64,000 nt of DNA from Aquisalinus luteolus. GTDB taxonomy: Bacteria; Pseudomonadota; Alphaproteobacteria; Caulobacterales; Parvularculaceae. The stretch covers positions 124,001 through 188,000 of the forward strand of contig NZ_VCJR02000003.1 of NCBI RefSeq assembly GCF_009712425.2. The letters are read 5' to 3'. This document shows positions 1-7,414 of this stretch, piece after piece; position 1 is the stretch's first letter, and every line of letters begins with the position of its first letter. The position numbers were made by a program, and so were the translations under genes. Under the pieces are notes generated by a model. The model did not search any database, had not been told where the DNA came from, and worked only from the letters and a program-made list of their open reading frames with translations.

Positions 1-603
1 TATCGCCTGCCGGGGCAGAATGGCGGGGCAGGCTGGGCAGCTGGGGCCGACGCGCCGTTGCAGGATGCCCAGCGGGCAATGCGGATTATCCGTCATCGCA
101 GTTCGGATTTCGGGATTGCGCCTGACAGGATCGCGGCACTCGGCTTTTCCGCTGGCGGGCATTTGTCAGGCTCGCTTGCGACCCGGTTCGATATTCCAGT
201 CTACGAGCCGGTCGATGCAGCCGATGCGCAATCTGCCAGGCCGGACCTATCGGGACTGGCCTATCCGGTCGTGACGATGGCCGGGCCGCATGTGCATGGC
301 GGGTCGCGCGACAACCTTCTGGGGCCGTCGCCATCTCCGGAGGCAATAGAGACTTATTCCGTCGAGCAGGCGATCAGACCGGACACCCCGCCGCTCTTTG
401 TATTTCATTCTTCGGACGATGCCTCTGTGCCGGTAGAAAATGCACTCGCACTATATGAGGGTGCTCGGCGCGAAGGCGTACCGGTCGACCTGCATGTTTT
501 TCCGACGGGTGGGCACGGCTATGGCTTCCGGATCAGTCAGAAACAGACAGCCGCCGGATGGCCAGGTCTGTTCGATCAGTGGCGGCGTCGCGCTTTTGTA
601 TAA
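1..603 (+). CDS. Alpha/beta hydrolase, esterase-like (5' end outside window)
   Basis: The reading frame is open from base 1, so the start lies upstream; about 200 C-terminal residues are visible. It shows the alpha/beta-hydrolase triad in order: nucleophile elbow GFSAGG, an Asp in the HSSDDASVPV segment, and a C-terminal His in GGHGYGF. This arrangement is typical of the acetyl esterase / BD-FAE-like group (COG0657) that deacylates small esters or acetylated sugars. The substrate cannot be read from the sequence. It is followed on the same strand, 66 bases downstream, by a secreted HbpS-like protein. The TTG at 58 is only an internal codon; coding continues upstream of it. Confidence 0.8.
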   Translation, partial: YRLPGQNGGAGWAAGADAPLQDAQRAMRIIRHRSSDFGIAPDRIAALGFSAGGHLSGSLATRFDIPVYEPVDAADAQSARPDLSGLAYPVVTMAGPHVHGGSRDNLLGPSPSPEAIETYSVEQAIRPDTPPLFVFHSSDDASVPVENALALYEGARREGVPVDLHVFPTGGHGYGFRISQKQTAAGWPGLFDQWRRRAFV

Positions 604-669
604 ATGGCGAGCTTCCGTTTTCCGCCTGGTATGGCTAGGTTCACTGAAAAGGAATCGGGAGAGACACTC

Positions 670-1140
670 ATGAAGTATATGTTTGCAGCATCGGTCCTGT
701 TCGCAGGGCTGGCGTCTACACAAGCGTCAGCGCAGGACATGCAGGCCCAGTTGACGCTGGAAAGCGCGGCAACCATCCGCGATGCATGCCTTGCCCATGC
801 AGCGGAGAATGACATGGTCATTGCGATCGCCGTGTTCGACAATCGCGGCATGATGGTGACCTATGCGGCGATGGATGGCATCGCCGCTGCGATCCCGGAT
901 GTCGCGATGTGGAAGGGCCGCTCTGCAGCGAAATATCGCTATGCGACCTCCGTCACTGCCGACTGGGGCGGAGATGCACCGGAGATTGCCGTGTGGGAAG
1001 GTGGCCTGCCCATCTTCATGGCGGATGGCTCACCGCTTGGCGGTGTCGGCGTTTCGGGTGCAGCCAGTGCCGATGACGTTGCCTGCATCATGGCTGGTGT
1101 CGAAGCGGCAGGCCTTGTTACTGAACTTGCGGCAGACTGA
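670..1140 (+). CDS. Secreted HbpS/GlcG-like (DUF336) protein
   Basis: A 156-residue protein with a clear Sec signal peptide (MKYMFAASVLFAG then ASAQ, cleavage near residue 22). The mature part has the HbpS/GlcG (PF03928, formerly DUF336) pattern: an AxxIRDACLAHA helix, a strand with a VFDNRGMMV motif, and the late GGVGVSGA turn with ADDVACIMAG. Family members include the Streptomyces haem-binding HbpS and GlcG; the exact ligand here is unknown. The ATG at 670 was chosen because it begins the signal peptide and is preceded by GGGAG. An in-frame ATG at 604 would bury the signal peptide. Two cysteines flank the domain. Confidence 0.8.
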   Translation: MKYMFAASVLFAGLASTQASAQDMQAQLTLESAATIRDACLAHAAENDMVIAIAVFDNRGMMVTYAAMDGIAAAIPDVAMWKGRSAAKYRYATSVTADWGGDAPEIAVWEGGLPIFMADGSPLGGVGVSGAASADDVACIMAGVEAAGLVTELAAD

Positions 1141-1151
1141 GTGGGCTTAGT

Positions 1152-2147
1152 GTGACAGACTTTAGTACTATACATGCCGATTTCTCCTCGTTTGAAACTC
1201 TCTACACAGATGAGATAGAGCCGAAGCTGCAGACAATGGAGCAGGAGCGCCAGCAAAAGCTCAAGGGCTTCTGGCGCGGGCTTGCGATAGCTGTCGCTGT
1301 TGGCGCGGCAATCGGTGGCTTGCTTTTTTTCCTTTTCGGGCATGCCGTCGTGGCGGGCATTGGCGGCCTCGTTGTCGCCGGGGTCGGTATCGCCATTGCC
1401 TATATGCCGCTTGGGAAGGTCAACAAGCAAGCCCATGACTTCCTGATGGAGACGGTCATATCCGCACTGGACATGGCGTATACGGAGAAGGGCTTCACGC
1501 CGCCGGAGTTTTCTACATTTCGTTCGATGAAACTGTTGCCGTCGGATGATCGGCGGTCGTTCGAGGACCTTGTTACCGGTACGCGCCACGGCGCAGATTT
1601 CTTTGTCTACGAAGCACACCTTGAAACCGTGACCCGTGACAAGGATGGCGATGAGACATGGCACACCGTGTTCCGGGGGCAGCTGCTGAAGATTGGCTAT
1701 CCGAAGAAATTCCTCGGCAAGACAGTGGTCGCGCGCGATGCTGGCTGGTTCAACGGCATGTCAAAGCCTGGTAAGGACTATTCAAAGGTCGGGATTGCCA
1801 GTCCGCGGTTCGAGAAACTGTTCGAGGCGTGGTCGACCGACCAGGTCGAGGCGCGCGAGCTGCTCGACCCTGTCGTGCTGGAGCGTTTTCTTGAGCTTGA
1901 AAACCTGTTCGACGGCAAGAAACCACGTGCAGCGTTTGCCGATGGCGCACTTTACCTGGCTGTGGAGACCGGCAATGTCATGCAGAAGGGCTCCAGCTTT
2001 GCGTCCATCGCTTCGCGCGAGCGCGTTGCCAGCCTGTTGAAGGAATTCGCGATCATATATGACCTGATCGATGTCATCGTGAAGCCGGTCGAAGGACGGA
2101 TCGAGGGCAGCTACGCCTTGAGAGAGAAGGCTGGAAAACAGGCTTAG
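1152..2147 (+). CDS. DUF3137 membrane protein
   Basis: 331 residues. A soluble N-terminal helix (about 1-38) is followed by two closely spaced membrane segments (about 42-62 and 65-86) and a long cytoplasmic domain rich in Arg, Asp and Lys. The helical hairpin followed by a soluble domain of about 240 residues matches the DUF3137 family, whose function is not known. The start is GTG at 1152, eleven bases after the HbpS-like gene, with no good ribosome binding site, so translation may be coupled to the gene upstream. It probably forms a transcription unit with the next two small genes. Confidence 0.75.
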   Translation: MTDFSTIHADFSSFETLYTDEIEPKLQTMEQERQQKLKGFWRGLAIAVAVGAAIGGLLFFLFGHAVVAGIGGLVVAGVGIAIAYMPLGKVNKQAHDFLMETVISALDMAYTEKGFTPPEFSTFRSMKLLPSDDRRSFEDLVTGTRHGADFFVYEAHLETVTRDKDGDETWHTVFRGQLLKIGYPKKFLGKTVVARDAGWFNGMSKPGKDYSKVGIASPRFEKLFEAWSTDQVEARELLDPVVLERFLELENLFDGKKPRAAFADGALYLAVETGNVMQKGSSFASIASRERVASLLKEFAIIYDLIDVIVKPVEGRIEGSYALREKAGKQA

Positions 2148-2163
2148 GGGAGGGGAGTTGCCG

Positions 2164-2571
2164 GTGCATTCGGATCATCCCGTCATCGTTTTCGATGGTG
2201 TCTGTAATTTGTGCAATGGCTCGGTGCAATTCGTGCTGAAGCGGGATGATGCGGGGCTATTCCGTTTTGCCAGTGTACAGAGTATGACTGGCAGCCGGAT
2301 GGTTCGCGAGGCAGGGTACGACCCGCAGGATCCGTCGACCTTCCTGCTGGTTGAGAGCGGACGGGCTTACGAGAAAAGCGATGCCGTCATTCGTATCCTG
2401 TCCCGGCTGAACCATCCGTGGCCGCTCATCAGCAAGGCCATGTCTGTCGTGCCGCGCTTCATCCGAGACCCTGGCTACAGGCTCGTGGCCCGCAATCGCT
2501 ATCGCCTGTTTGGCAAGCGGGACACATGCATGATCCCGTCGCCGGGTGTCAGAGAGCGGTTTCTTGACTGA
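2164..2571 (+). CDS. DCC-family thiol-disulfide oxidoreductase-like (DUF393)
   Basis: 135 residues starting VIVFDGVCNLC, the signature of the DCC family (DUF393, PF04134). The CxxC pair is at about residues 14 and 17, followed by a thioredoxin-like helix. Family members are predicted redox proteins of unknown partner. An AGGGGAG ribosome binding site at 2150-2156 is too close to the TTG at 2158 but correctly spaced for GTG 2164, so GTG 2164 is preferred. The C-terminus has the usual YRLVARNRYRLFGK helix. Confidence 0.8.
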   Translation: MHSDHPVIVFDGVCNLCNGSVQFVLKRDDAGLFRFASVQSMTGSRMVREAGYDPQDPSTFLLVESGRAYEKSDAVIRILSRLNHPWPLISKAMSVVPRFIRDPGYRLVARNRYRLFGKRDTCMIPSPGVRERFLD

Positions 2572-2591
2572 ACACAAGAGGAGGAGAGCGA

Positions 2592-2795
2592 ATGACTAAA
2601 GAGGAATTGGCTGACTGGTGCCGTGCAGAACGCGAAGAGGCGCTGCGCCAGATCGAACTGTTCGGCAATGGCGGCGTCAAGGCGAAGCTGGAAATGCCGG
2701 ACGGTTCAGTCGAGGAGATCACCGAAAGCGTCGTCAGACATCAAAAGGAAGTCGCCGAGAAATACGAGCACTTGATCGCCGTACTGACAGGGTAG
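2592..2795 (+). CDS. Small conserved-looking hypothetical protein (67 aa)
   Basis: A charged 67-residue protein with no signal peptide or membrane segment. It has an N-terminal helix (EELADWCRAEREEALRQIE), a short Gly-rich turn, a beta hairpin (KAKLEMPDGSVEEIT) and a C-terminal helix. A GAGGAGAG ribosome binding site lies 6-13 bases upstream of the ATG. It ends one base before the stop codon of the convergent helicase gene. Codon use matches its neighbours. The function is unknown. Confidence 0.6.
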   Translation: MTKEELADWCRAEREEALRQIELFGNGGVKAKLEMPDGSVEEITESVVRHQKEVAEKYEHLIAVLTG

Positions 2796-2796
2796 C

Positions 2797-3897
2797 CTAT
2801 CTGACGATGGTGATCTTTTCCGCTGCACGCGTGACGGCGGTATAGAGCCAGCGGTCGCGATGCTCGCGAAAGGCGAAGCTTTCGTCGAACAGCACGACAT
2901 CATCCCATTGCGAGCCCTGTGCCTTGTGCACGGTCAGGGCATAGCCATAGTCGAATTCGTCGGAGCGGCGGCGCTTCTGCCACGGGATTTGCTCGGCGTT
3001 TTCCGAAAAGAACTCCGGCAATACGCCGATGCGGGTGGTGCGACCGCCGTCTTCCGGGATCAGGTCCATCCGCAGGAGTCCTCGCTTTTTCCCCGCCCGT
3101 GCCTTCACCTCCCACATACCGCCGTTCAGCAATCCCTTCTGCTTGTTGTTCCGCAGGCAGACAAGCCGTTCGCCGACACACGGCGTGTCTCCATCGAAGT
3201 CCAGGAGCGTGCGGATGCGACCATTATATTTCTGCCGGGTGATGTTGCGCCCGACCAGCACCTGGTTTGCGGCGAGGATCGCATCGGCATCGATATCGCG
3301 GCGGCCGATGACCCGGCTCTCGCCATAGGTACCGTGCTCCGGCATGCCGCCCTCGCGGATATCCATCGACAGGCGGATGATGGGATTGTCCGCGGCCTGA
3401 CGGTGGACTTCCGTCAACATCACGTCGGGGTCGGCCTCGGTGAAGAAGCCGCCGCCCTTGACCGGCGGCAACTGCGCCGGGTCGCCCAGCACCAGCACCG
3501 GCACGCCGAAGGAGAGCAGGTCGCGGCCCAGCTCCTCATCGACCATGGAGCATTCATCGATGATGATCAGGTCGGCCTCGCCAGCGGGGGCGTCGCGGCG
3601 GATTGTGAACATCGGCGCGCCATCCTCCTCCTCGTCCTCGCTCATTGCCGGGCGATAGATCAGGGAGTGGATCGTGCCCGCGTCGGCGCAGCCCTTCTGG
3701 CGCAGCACATGGGCGGCCTTGCCGGTGAAGGCACCGAACACGACCTCGCCATCGATATGCTCGGCGATATGGCGGGCGAGGGTGGTCTTGCCGGTTCCGG
3801 CGTAGCCGAAAAGGCGAAAAACCTGACTTTCACGTTTGCCTTCATACCAGCGCGAAACGGCTTTCAGCGCAGCATCCTGTTGCGGTGACCAGCTCAT
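2797..3897 (-). CDS. RecD-like ATP-dependent DNA helicase
   Basis: 366 residues of the RecD/TraA superfamily 1B helicases: Walker A FGYAGTGKTT, Walker B LIIIDECSMVD, motif III GDPAQLPPV, and the C-terminal UvrD-type motifs TVHKAQGSQWD and YTAVTRA. It is short and lacks an N-terminal extension, like the stand-alone helicases of alphaproteobacteria. The start at 3897 gives MSWSPQQ and sits four bases after the stop of xth, so the two DNA-repair genes are probably co-transcribed. An upstream in-frame start would run into xth. Confidence 0.88.
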   Translation of the reverse strand: MSWSPQQDAALKAVSRWYEGKRESQVFRLFGYAGTGKTTLARHIAEHIDGEVVFGAFTGKAAHVLRQKGCADAGTIHSLIYRPAMSEDEEEDGAPMFTIRRDAPAGEADLIIIDECSMVDEELGRDLLSFGVPVLVLGDPAQLPPVKGGGFFTEADPDVMLTEVHRQAADNPIIRLSMDIREGGMPEHGTYGESRVIGRRDIDADAILAANQVLVGRNITRQKYNGRIRTLLDFDGDTPCVGERLVCLRNNKQKGLLNGGMWEVKARAGKKRGLLRMDLIPEDGGRTTRIGVLPEFFSENAEQIPWQKRRRSDEFDYGYALTVHKAQGSQWDDVVLFDESFAFREHRDRWLYTAVTRAAEKITIVR

Positions 3898-3901
3898 GAC
3901 T

Positions 3902-4702
3902 TCAGTCCAGTTCCACCCAGACAGGGACGTGGTCGGACGGTTTGGCGTCCTGACTGCCGAAGCCCGGGTCGCGCGTCGTGCGGTCGACACCGCCCCTGGT
4001 CAGCCGGTCGGCGGCCTGAGGCGACAGCATGACATGATCGATGCGGATGCCATGATCCTTCTGCCACGCGCCGCGCTGATAGTCCCAGAAAGTATAGAAC
4101 ACGTCATGGGGATAGAGATGGCGCAGCGCGTCGGTCAGCCCCAGATTCTCGATCTCGCGGAAAGCGGCGCGGGTTGTCGGCAGGAACAGCGCGTCCTCGG
4201 CCCACGCAGCCGGGTTATGCACATCCTCAGCCTGCGGGATGACATTGTAATCGCCGGTCAGGATGAAGGCTTCCTCAGTCTCCAGCAGCGCCTCGGCGCG
4301 GGCCTTCAGATGCCCCATCCAGCCGAGCTTGTAGTCGTATTTCGGGCCCGGTGCCGGGTTGCCATTAGGCAGGTACAGCCCGCCGACGCGAAACGGCTCG
4401 GCATTGTCCGGGAACACCATCGCCTCGATATAGCGCGACTGGTCGTCATCCTCATTGCCCGGCAAGCCGCGGATCACATCCTCGACCGGGAATTTCGACA
4501 GGAGAGCGACGCCATTATAGGTCTTCTGTCCGTGTACCTCGCAATGATAACCCCGATCCTCGAACTCTGCGACGGGAAATTTCTCGTCCAAGCATTTGAT
4601 TTCCTGCAACACGCAGACATCGGGGTTAGCCGCATCGAACCATTCGAGGATGCGGGGCAGGCGGGCATTGATGGAATTGACGTTCCAGGAAGCAATTTTC
4701 AT
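3902..4702 (-). CDS. xth: Exodeoxyribonuclease III
   Basis: 266 residues, normal length for the Xth/ExoIII family of Mg-dependent AP endonucleases and 3'-5' exonucleases in base-excision repair. The conserved motifs appear in order: WNVNSI near the start (Asn), VLQEIK (metal-binding Glu), GGLYLPNG (Tyr), LTGDYNV (Asp/Asn) and the terminal PSDHVPV (Asp-His). It is the first gene of a short operon with the RecD-like helicase. Confidence 0.95.
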   Translation of the reverse strand: MKIASWNVNSINARLPRILEWFDAANPDVCVLQEIKCLDEKFPVAEFEDRGYHCEVHGQKTYNGVALLSKFPVEDVIRGLPGNEDDDQSRYIEAMVFPDNAEPFRVGGLYLPNGNPAPGPKYDYKLGWMGHLKARAEALLETEEAFILTGDYNVIPQAEDVHNPAAWAEDALFLPTTRAAFREIENLGLTDALRHLYPHDVFYTFWDYQRGAWQKDHGIRIDHVMLSPQAADRLTRGGVDRTTRDPGFGSQDAKPSDHVPVWVELD

Positions 4703-4717
4703 GAGGCAGGCTGACTA

Positions 4718-5125
4718 TCAGAAATAGTGGAAGATGAAGAGCACCCACATGGCGATCGCGGCAAGCAGGCTGCCGACAAAGGCCATGAAGCGGTGCATAA
4801 CGCGGTTGGTGCCGGTGTGGATGATCATGTGGATAATGCGGAAAGCGACGAAGACCCATGCCAGGCCGGTCATCAGTACGCTCGACCCGCCGGTTGTCAT
4901 ATAGAGCAGGATGACGAGATAGAAGAGGATCGGCAGTTCGAACTGGTTGGAATAGCAATTGGCGACCTGCTTCGGCCGATCCGGCCAGATGGAGGAATCC
5001 GTGGCCGAGCGCTGGATCATCTCCTTGTCCGACCCGGCAGCCTTGCTGCGCGAGATGGCGACCCAGAACAAAAGGAAGAAGGTCAGGGCGACCTGGACAA
5101 GCAGCGGTAGGACGAGGGACATCAT
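4718..5125 (-). CDS. MAPEG-family membrane protein
   Basis: 135 residues with four predicted membrane helices, the layout of the MAPEG superfamily (membrane-associated proteins in eicosanoid and glutathione metabolism). The NQFELPILFY segment and the FRIIHMIIH helix are family hallmarks. The bacterial substrate is unknown. Two adjacent ATGs at 5120-5125 give an MM start; the first is used. It lies between xth and a CPBP protease gene on the same strand and may be read with them from the promoter near 6000. Confidence 0.82.
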   Translation of the reverse strand: MMSLVLPLLVQVALTFFLLFWVAISRSKAAGSDKEMIQRSATDSSIWPDRPKQVANCYSNQFELPILFYLVILLYMTTGGSSVLMTGLAWVFVAFRIIHMIIHTGTNRVMHRFMAFVGSLLAAIAMWVLFIFHYF

Positions 5126-5220
5126 GGGCGTTCTTCTCCTGTTCTCCCTACAATGCCCTGTTTTGTGTCGCTGACCAAGCCTTCTGTCGAGGTGTTTTTC
5201 CAGTATCCGGTATGAATTTC

Positions 5221-5994
5221 TTAAGCGGAGCCGATGGCTTCCCCTGCCGGTGGAGCCTTGCCCTGTGCCGTCAGGAAAAACAGCAGGGCGGCAAACAGGT
5301 CGACAAGGATGTGGAGCACGATCAGCAGCCAGAGCGGCGCGCCGAGAACGTAGAGAACAGTGATTACTGTGCCGATAATGGCAACCTGCGCCATGCCCTG
5401 CGTCCCCTGGTAGGAATGCAGAAGAACAAAGATCGTCAGGGAGGCGAGGGCGGCGGCCCACAGCGGCATTGCCAGCTGTAGCGTACCGATCAGGTAGAAG
5501 CGGAAAATGATCTCCTCCGTGATGCCGGCTGTTATGCCAAGCAGGGCGAAGAGCGCCGCGTCGCTGCGCGTTTTCGGCAACAGGGGTACTCGGTCCCGCA
5601 TGTCGGCCATGGCTTTTTGCCATACTGTTCGTGCGCTCGGGCTGAACAGGATCTGGCCTAGCTGCGAACCGAAATAGAGAATGGTCAGGGCGATGAGGCC
5701 AAGGACTGTCAGCGCCTGCCAGCTGACAGGCGCATTGAAACCCCAAGGCACCGGCCCGCGTTCGGCGATGAACCAGACGGAGAGAACGAGGATCGTCGTG
5801 CCCCATAGCTGCGCCATGGCAAGCGCATAGCTCTGCTTGCGGGCACCCGGCTTTTGGCCGCGGATGCGGCGATTCTCAAATCTCTCCAGAACCAGACCAA
5901 CGAAAAACAGGACGATGAGGATATAGCCGATGGCGAACAGGTCGCCGGTCGACAGCGCAGTGAGCGGGTTTGAGAAGCTGGTGCCCATGATCAT
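5221..5994 (-). CDS. CPBP-family intramembrane glutamic endopeptidase
   Basis: 257 residues with about seven hydrophobic segments. The catalytic EExxxR motif of the CPBP (Abi/CAAX-protease-like, PF02517) family is at residues 160-165, followed by a His-containing helix (LLHSYQG) and LHILVDLF with the second conserved His and Asp. Bacterial members are intramembrane peptidases, often linked to bacteriocin immunity or stress; the target is unknown. ATG codons at 5992-5994 and 5986-5988 are both possible. The gene is divergent from a TetR regulator, and a palindromic operator lies between them, so it is a likely regulatory target. Confidence 0.85.
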   Translation of the reverse strand: MIMGTSFSNPLTALSTGDLFAIGYILIVLFFVGLVLERFENRRIRGQKPGARKQSYALAMAQLWGTTILVLSVWFIAERGPVPWGFNAPVSWQALTVLGLIALTILYFGSQLGQILFSPSARTVWQKAMADMRDRVPLLPKTRSDAALFALLGITAGITEEIIFRFYLIGTLQLAMPLWAAALASLTIFVLLHSYQGTQGMAQVAIIGTVITVLYVLGAPLWLLIVLHILVDLFAALLFFLTAQGKAPPAGEAIGSA

Positions 5995-6050
5995 TCTTTC
6001 TCGTTGGCTGCCGTGTTTCGGCCTTGCGACTTCGGAATAACCATCATATG

Positions 6051-6074
6051 ATTGAACATGAATTCAAATTCAAT
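6051..6074. promoter_or_regulatory. Candidate TetR operator, 24-bp palindrome
   Basis: A near-perfect dyad centred at 6062/6063: outer arms ATTGAA (6051-6056) and TTCAAT (6069-6074), and a perfect inner core TGAATTCA (6059-6066). Twenty of 24 positions are symmetric. It lies in the 99-base divergent region between the CPBP protease gene and the TetR regulator gene, where an autoregulatory TetR-family operator is expected. No PhoB- or CtrA-type motif explains it. Confidence 0.6.
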
Positions 6075-6093
6075 GTTTTCTTTTGAGGATTAA

Positions 6094-6729
6094 ATGGTCA
6101 AGCAGGCAAGGGCAGTCCGGACGCGCGAAAAACTGGTAAAGGCGCTGGAAACACTGCTCCGTGAACGGAATTTCGACGGTATCGCCGTCAGCGAAATCGC
6201 GGCGGAAGCCGGAGTTGCAGTCGGCTCGGTCTATTCACATTTCAGGAACAAGGAAGCCTTCATGGAGGCGCTGCTTGATGAGCGGGAGGTGAGGCTGAAA
6301 GAGCGGCTGGTCCAGGTTGATCCAGTGCAGAGCCGTCAAGTGCTGGCAGAATTAGGCAGCCTTCGGGCGGCAATCGACATGGTCGTGGAAACGGCGTTCG
6401 AGCAGGTTCGTGCCGATGCCCCGTTGATCAGGGCCACGCATAATTACAGCGCCCTGCATGGCGGCGAACGCAAGAAGCAGTGGGTAGCGCTGGAGCGGCA
6501 GGGCAGCGAAGGCCTTTCGATCCTGTTCGATTTGTACAAGGAAGAAATAAAGCATCGGAACCGCGATCTGGCGATCCGCTTCTTCATGCAGACAATCAAC
6601 AGCTTTTTTCTGGCTTATTGTCTGGATGAAGACTTCGCGAAATATGCAGGCACAAAGCGCCTGACGGACAGAGAGATCACGGATCAGCTTGCCGTCATGC
6701 TGCATGCTTGGCTGACAACGCCTGACTGA
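6094..6729 (+). CDS. TetR/AcrR-family transcriptional regulator
   Basis: 211 residues. The N-terminal TetR helix-turn-helix is clear: FDGIAVSEIAAEAGVAVGSVYSHFRNKEAFMEALL. The rest is an alpha-helical ligand-binding domain without an obvious subfamily signature. GAGGA lies 6-10 bases before the ATG. By position it most likely represses itself and the divergent CPBP protease (and perhaps MAPEG) genes through the palindrome at 6051-6074. The inducer is unknown. Confidence 0.9.
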   Translation: MVKQARAVRTREKLVKALETLLRERNFDGIAVSEIAAEAGVAVGSVYSHFRNKEAFMEALLDEREVRLKERLVQVDPVQSRQVLAELGSLRAAIDMVVETAFEQVRADAPLIRATHNYSALHGGERKKQWVALERQGSEGLSILFDLYKEEIKHRNRDLAIRFFMQTINSFFLAYCLDEDFAKYAGTKRLTDREITDQLAVMLHAWLTTPD

Positions 6730-6745
6730 TCGGATCGCGCCGTTA

Positions 6746-7075
6746 TCAGATCGCGAAAGAGGTGCCGCAGCCGCAATTGGCGCTGGCAATCGGGTTGTTG
6801 ATCTTGAAGGCCGCGCCAATCAGTTCGTCAGCGAAATCGATTTCCGCGCCGGGCATGTAGCCTTGCGAAACACTATCGACGAGTACCGTCGCGCCATCCT
6901 TTTGCAGGACAAGATCATCCTCCTCCTGCTCGGAAACGATGTCGAACGTGTACTGAAAGCCCGAACAGCCGCCGCCGGCGACGGCAATGCGCAGCATGGC
7001 ACCGTCCGGTTCCTTGGCCAGGATCGCGGCAATGCGCTTTGCGGCGCGGTCAGAAAGGGTGATGGATTCGCTCAT
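6746..7075 (-). CDS. erpA: A-type iron-sulfur carrier ErpA/IscA-like
   Basis: 109 residues of the HesB/IscA/ErpA family, which carries Fe-S clusters to apo-enzymes. The three cluster-binding cysteines are present: Cys37 in GGGCSGF, and Cys101 and Cys103 in the C-terminal CGCG motif. The ATG at 7073-7075 gives the usual N-terminus (ITLSDRAAKRI). It is divergent from dgt, an arrangement common in alphaproteobacteria. A 38-codon membrane ORF ends four bases before its start. ErpA is preferred over IscA because no isc or suf genes are nearby. Confidence 0.88.
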   Translation of the reverse strand: MSESITLSDRAAKRIAAILAKEPDGAMLRIAVAGGGCSGFQYTFDIVSEQEEDDLVLQKDGATVLVDSVSQGYMPGAEIDFADELIGAAFKINNPIASANCGCGTSFAI

Positions 7076-7079
7076 GAGA

Positions 7080-7196
7080 CTAGCGGTGATCCCTGCGGTC
7101 CGCCCGGATGCGAACGCGCTTTGGCTGCGGTTTCGGGCGTGTGGCAACGAAAACGAACGCAGCGGCGGCGGCGAGGGCGAAAACAGCAAGAACCAT
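7080..7196 (-). CDS. Possible 38-aa single-pass membrane protein upstream of erpA
   Basis: An ATG at 7194-7196 opens a 38-codon frame ending in TAG at 7080-7082, four bases before the erpA start. The product has one Ala/Phe/Val-rich hydrophobic helix (about residues 2-18) followed by a strongly basic tail (Arg, Lys and Pro rich), typical of small membrane proteins. GGAG lies about 10 bases upstream. It could be a real small protein, or an erpA leader ORF whose translation couples to erpA. Without conservation data this is tentative. Confidence 0.4.
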   Translation of the reverse strand: MVLAVFALAAAAAFVFVATRPKPQPKRVRIRADRRDHR

Positions 7197-7348
7197 ATTC
7201 AATCTACTCCATCAGGCACTCGCCTAGATATAAGGGCATAGGCTGTGCTTTCAAAGCCTTGGAAGGCAGATAACTCAAACACGACCATGAACGTTCTTTC
7301 GCACTGATCCTTTGGCAGCTCCCGCGAATTGGGCTAAGCGACCCATAC

Positions 7349-7365
7349 GCCGGATGCAATCCGGC
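7349..7365. repeat. Short perfect hairpin in the erpA/dgt divergent region
   Basis: GCCGGAT and ATCCGGC form a 7-bp perfect inverted repeat around a GCA loop, in the 218-base divergent region 7197-7414. No T-tract follows, so it is not a clear terminator. It could be a regulator site or a palindromic interspersed unit. I see no other gene or tRNA in this gap. Confidence 0.35.
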
Positions 7366-7414
7366 ACTAATGTACATGCTTTGTTCCATTTGCACAACCC
7401 CAAAGGCCAGCATC

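Noticed and set aside
58-603. A complete gene starting at TTG 58
   Set aside because: The same frame is open back to base 1 and upstream residues continue the hydrolase; the gene is truncated by the window edge.
2860-3888. Long plus-strand ORF (342 codons) opposite the RecD-like helicase
   Set aside because: It is the antisense shadow of a clear helicase gene on the minus strand and has no recognisable motif.
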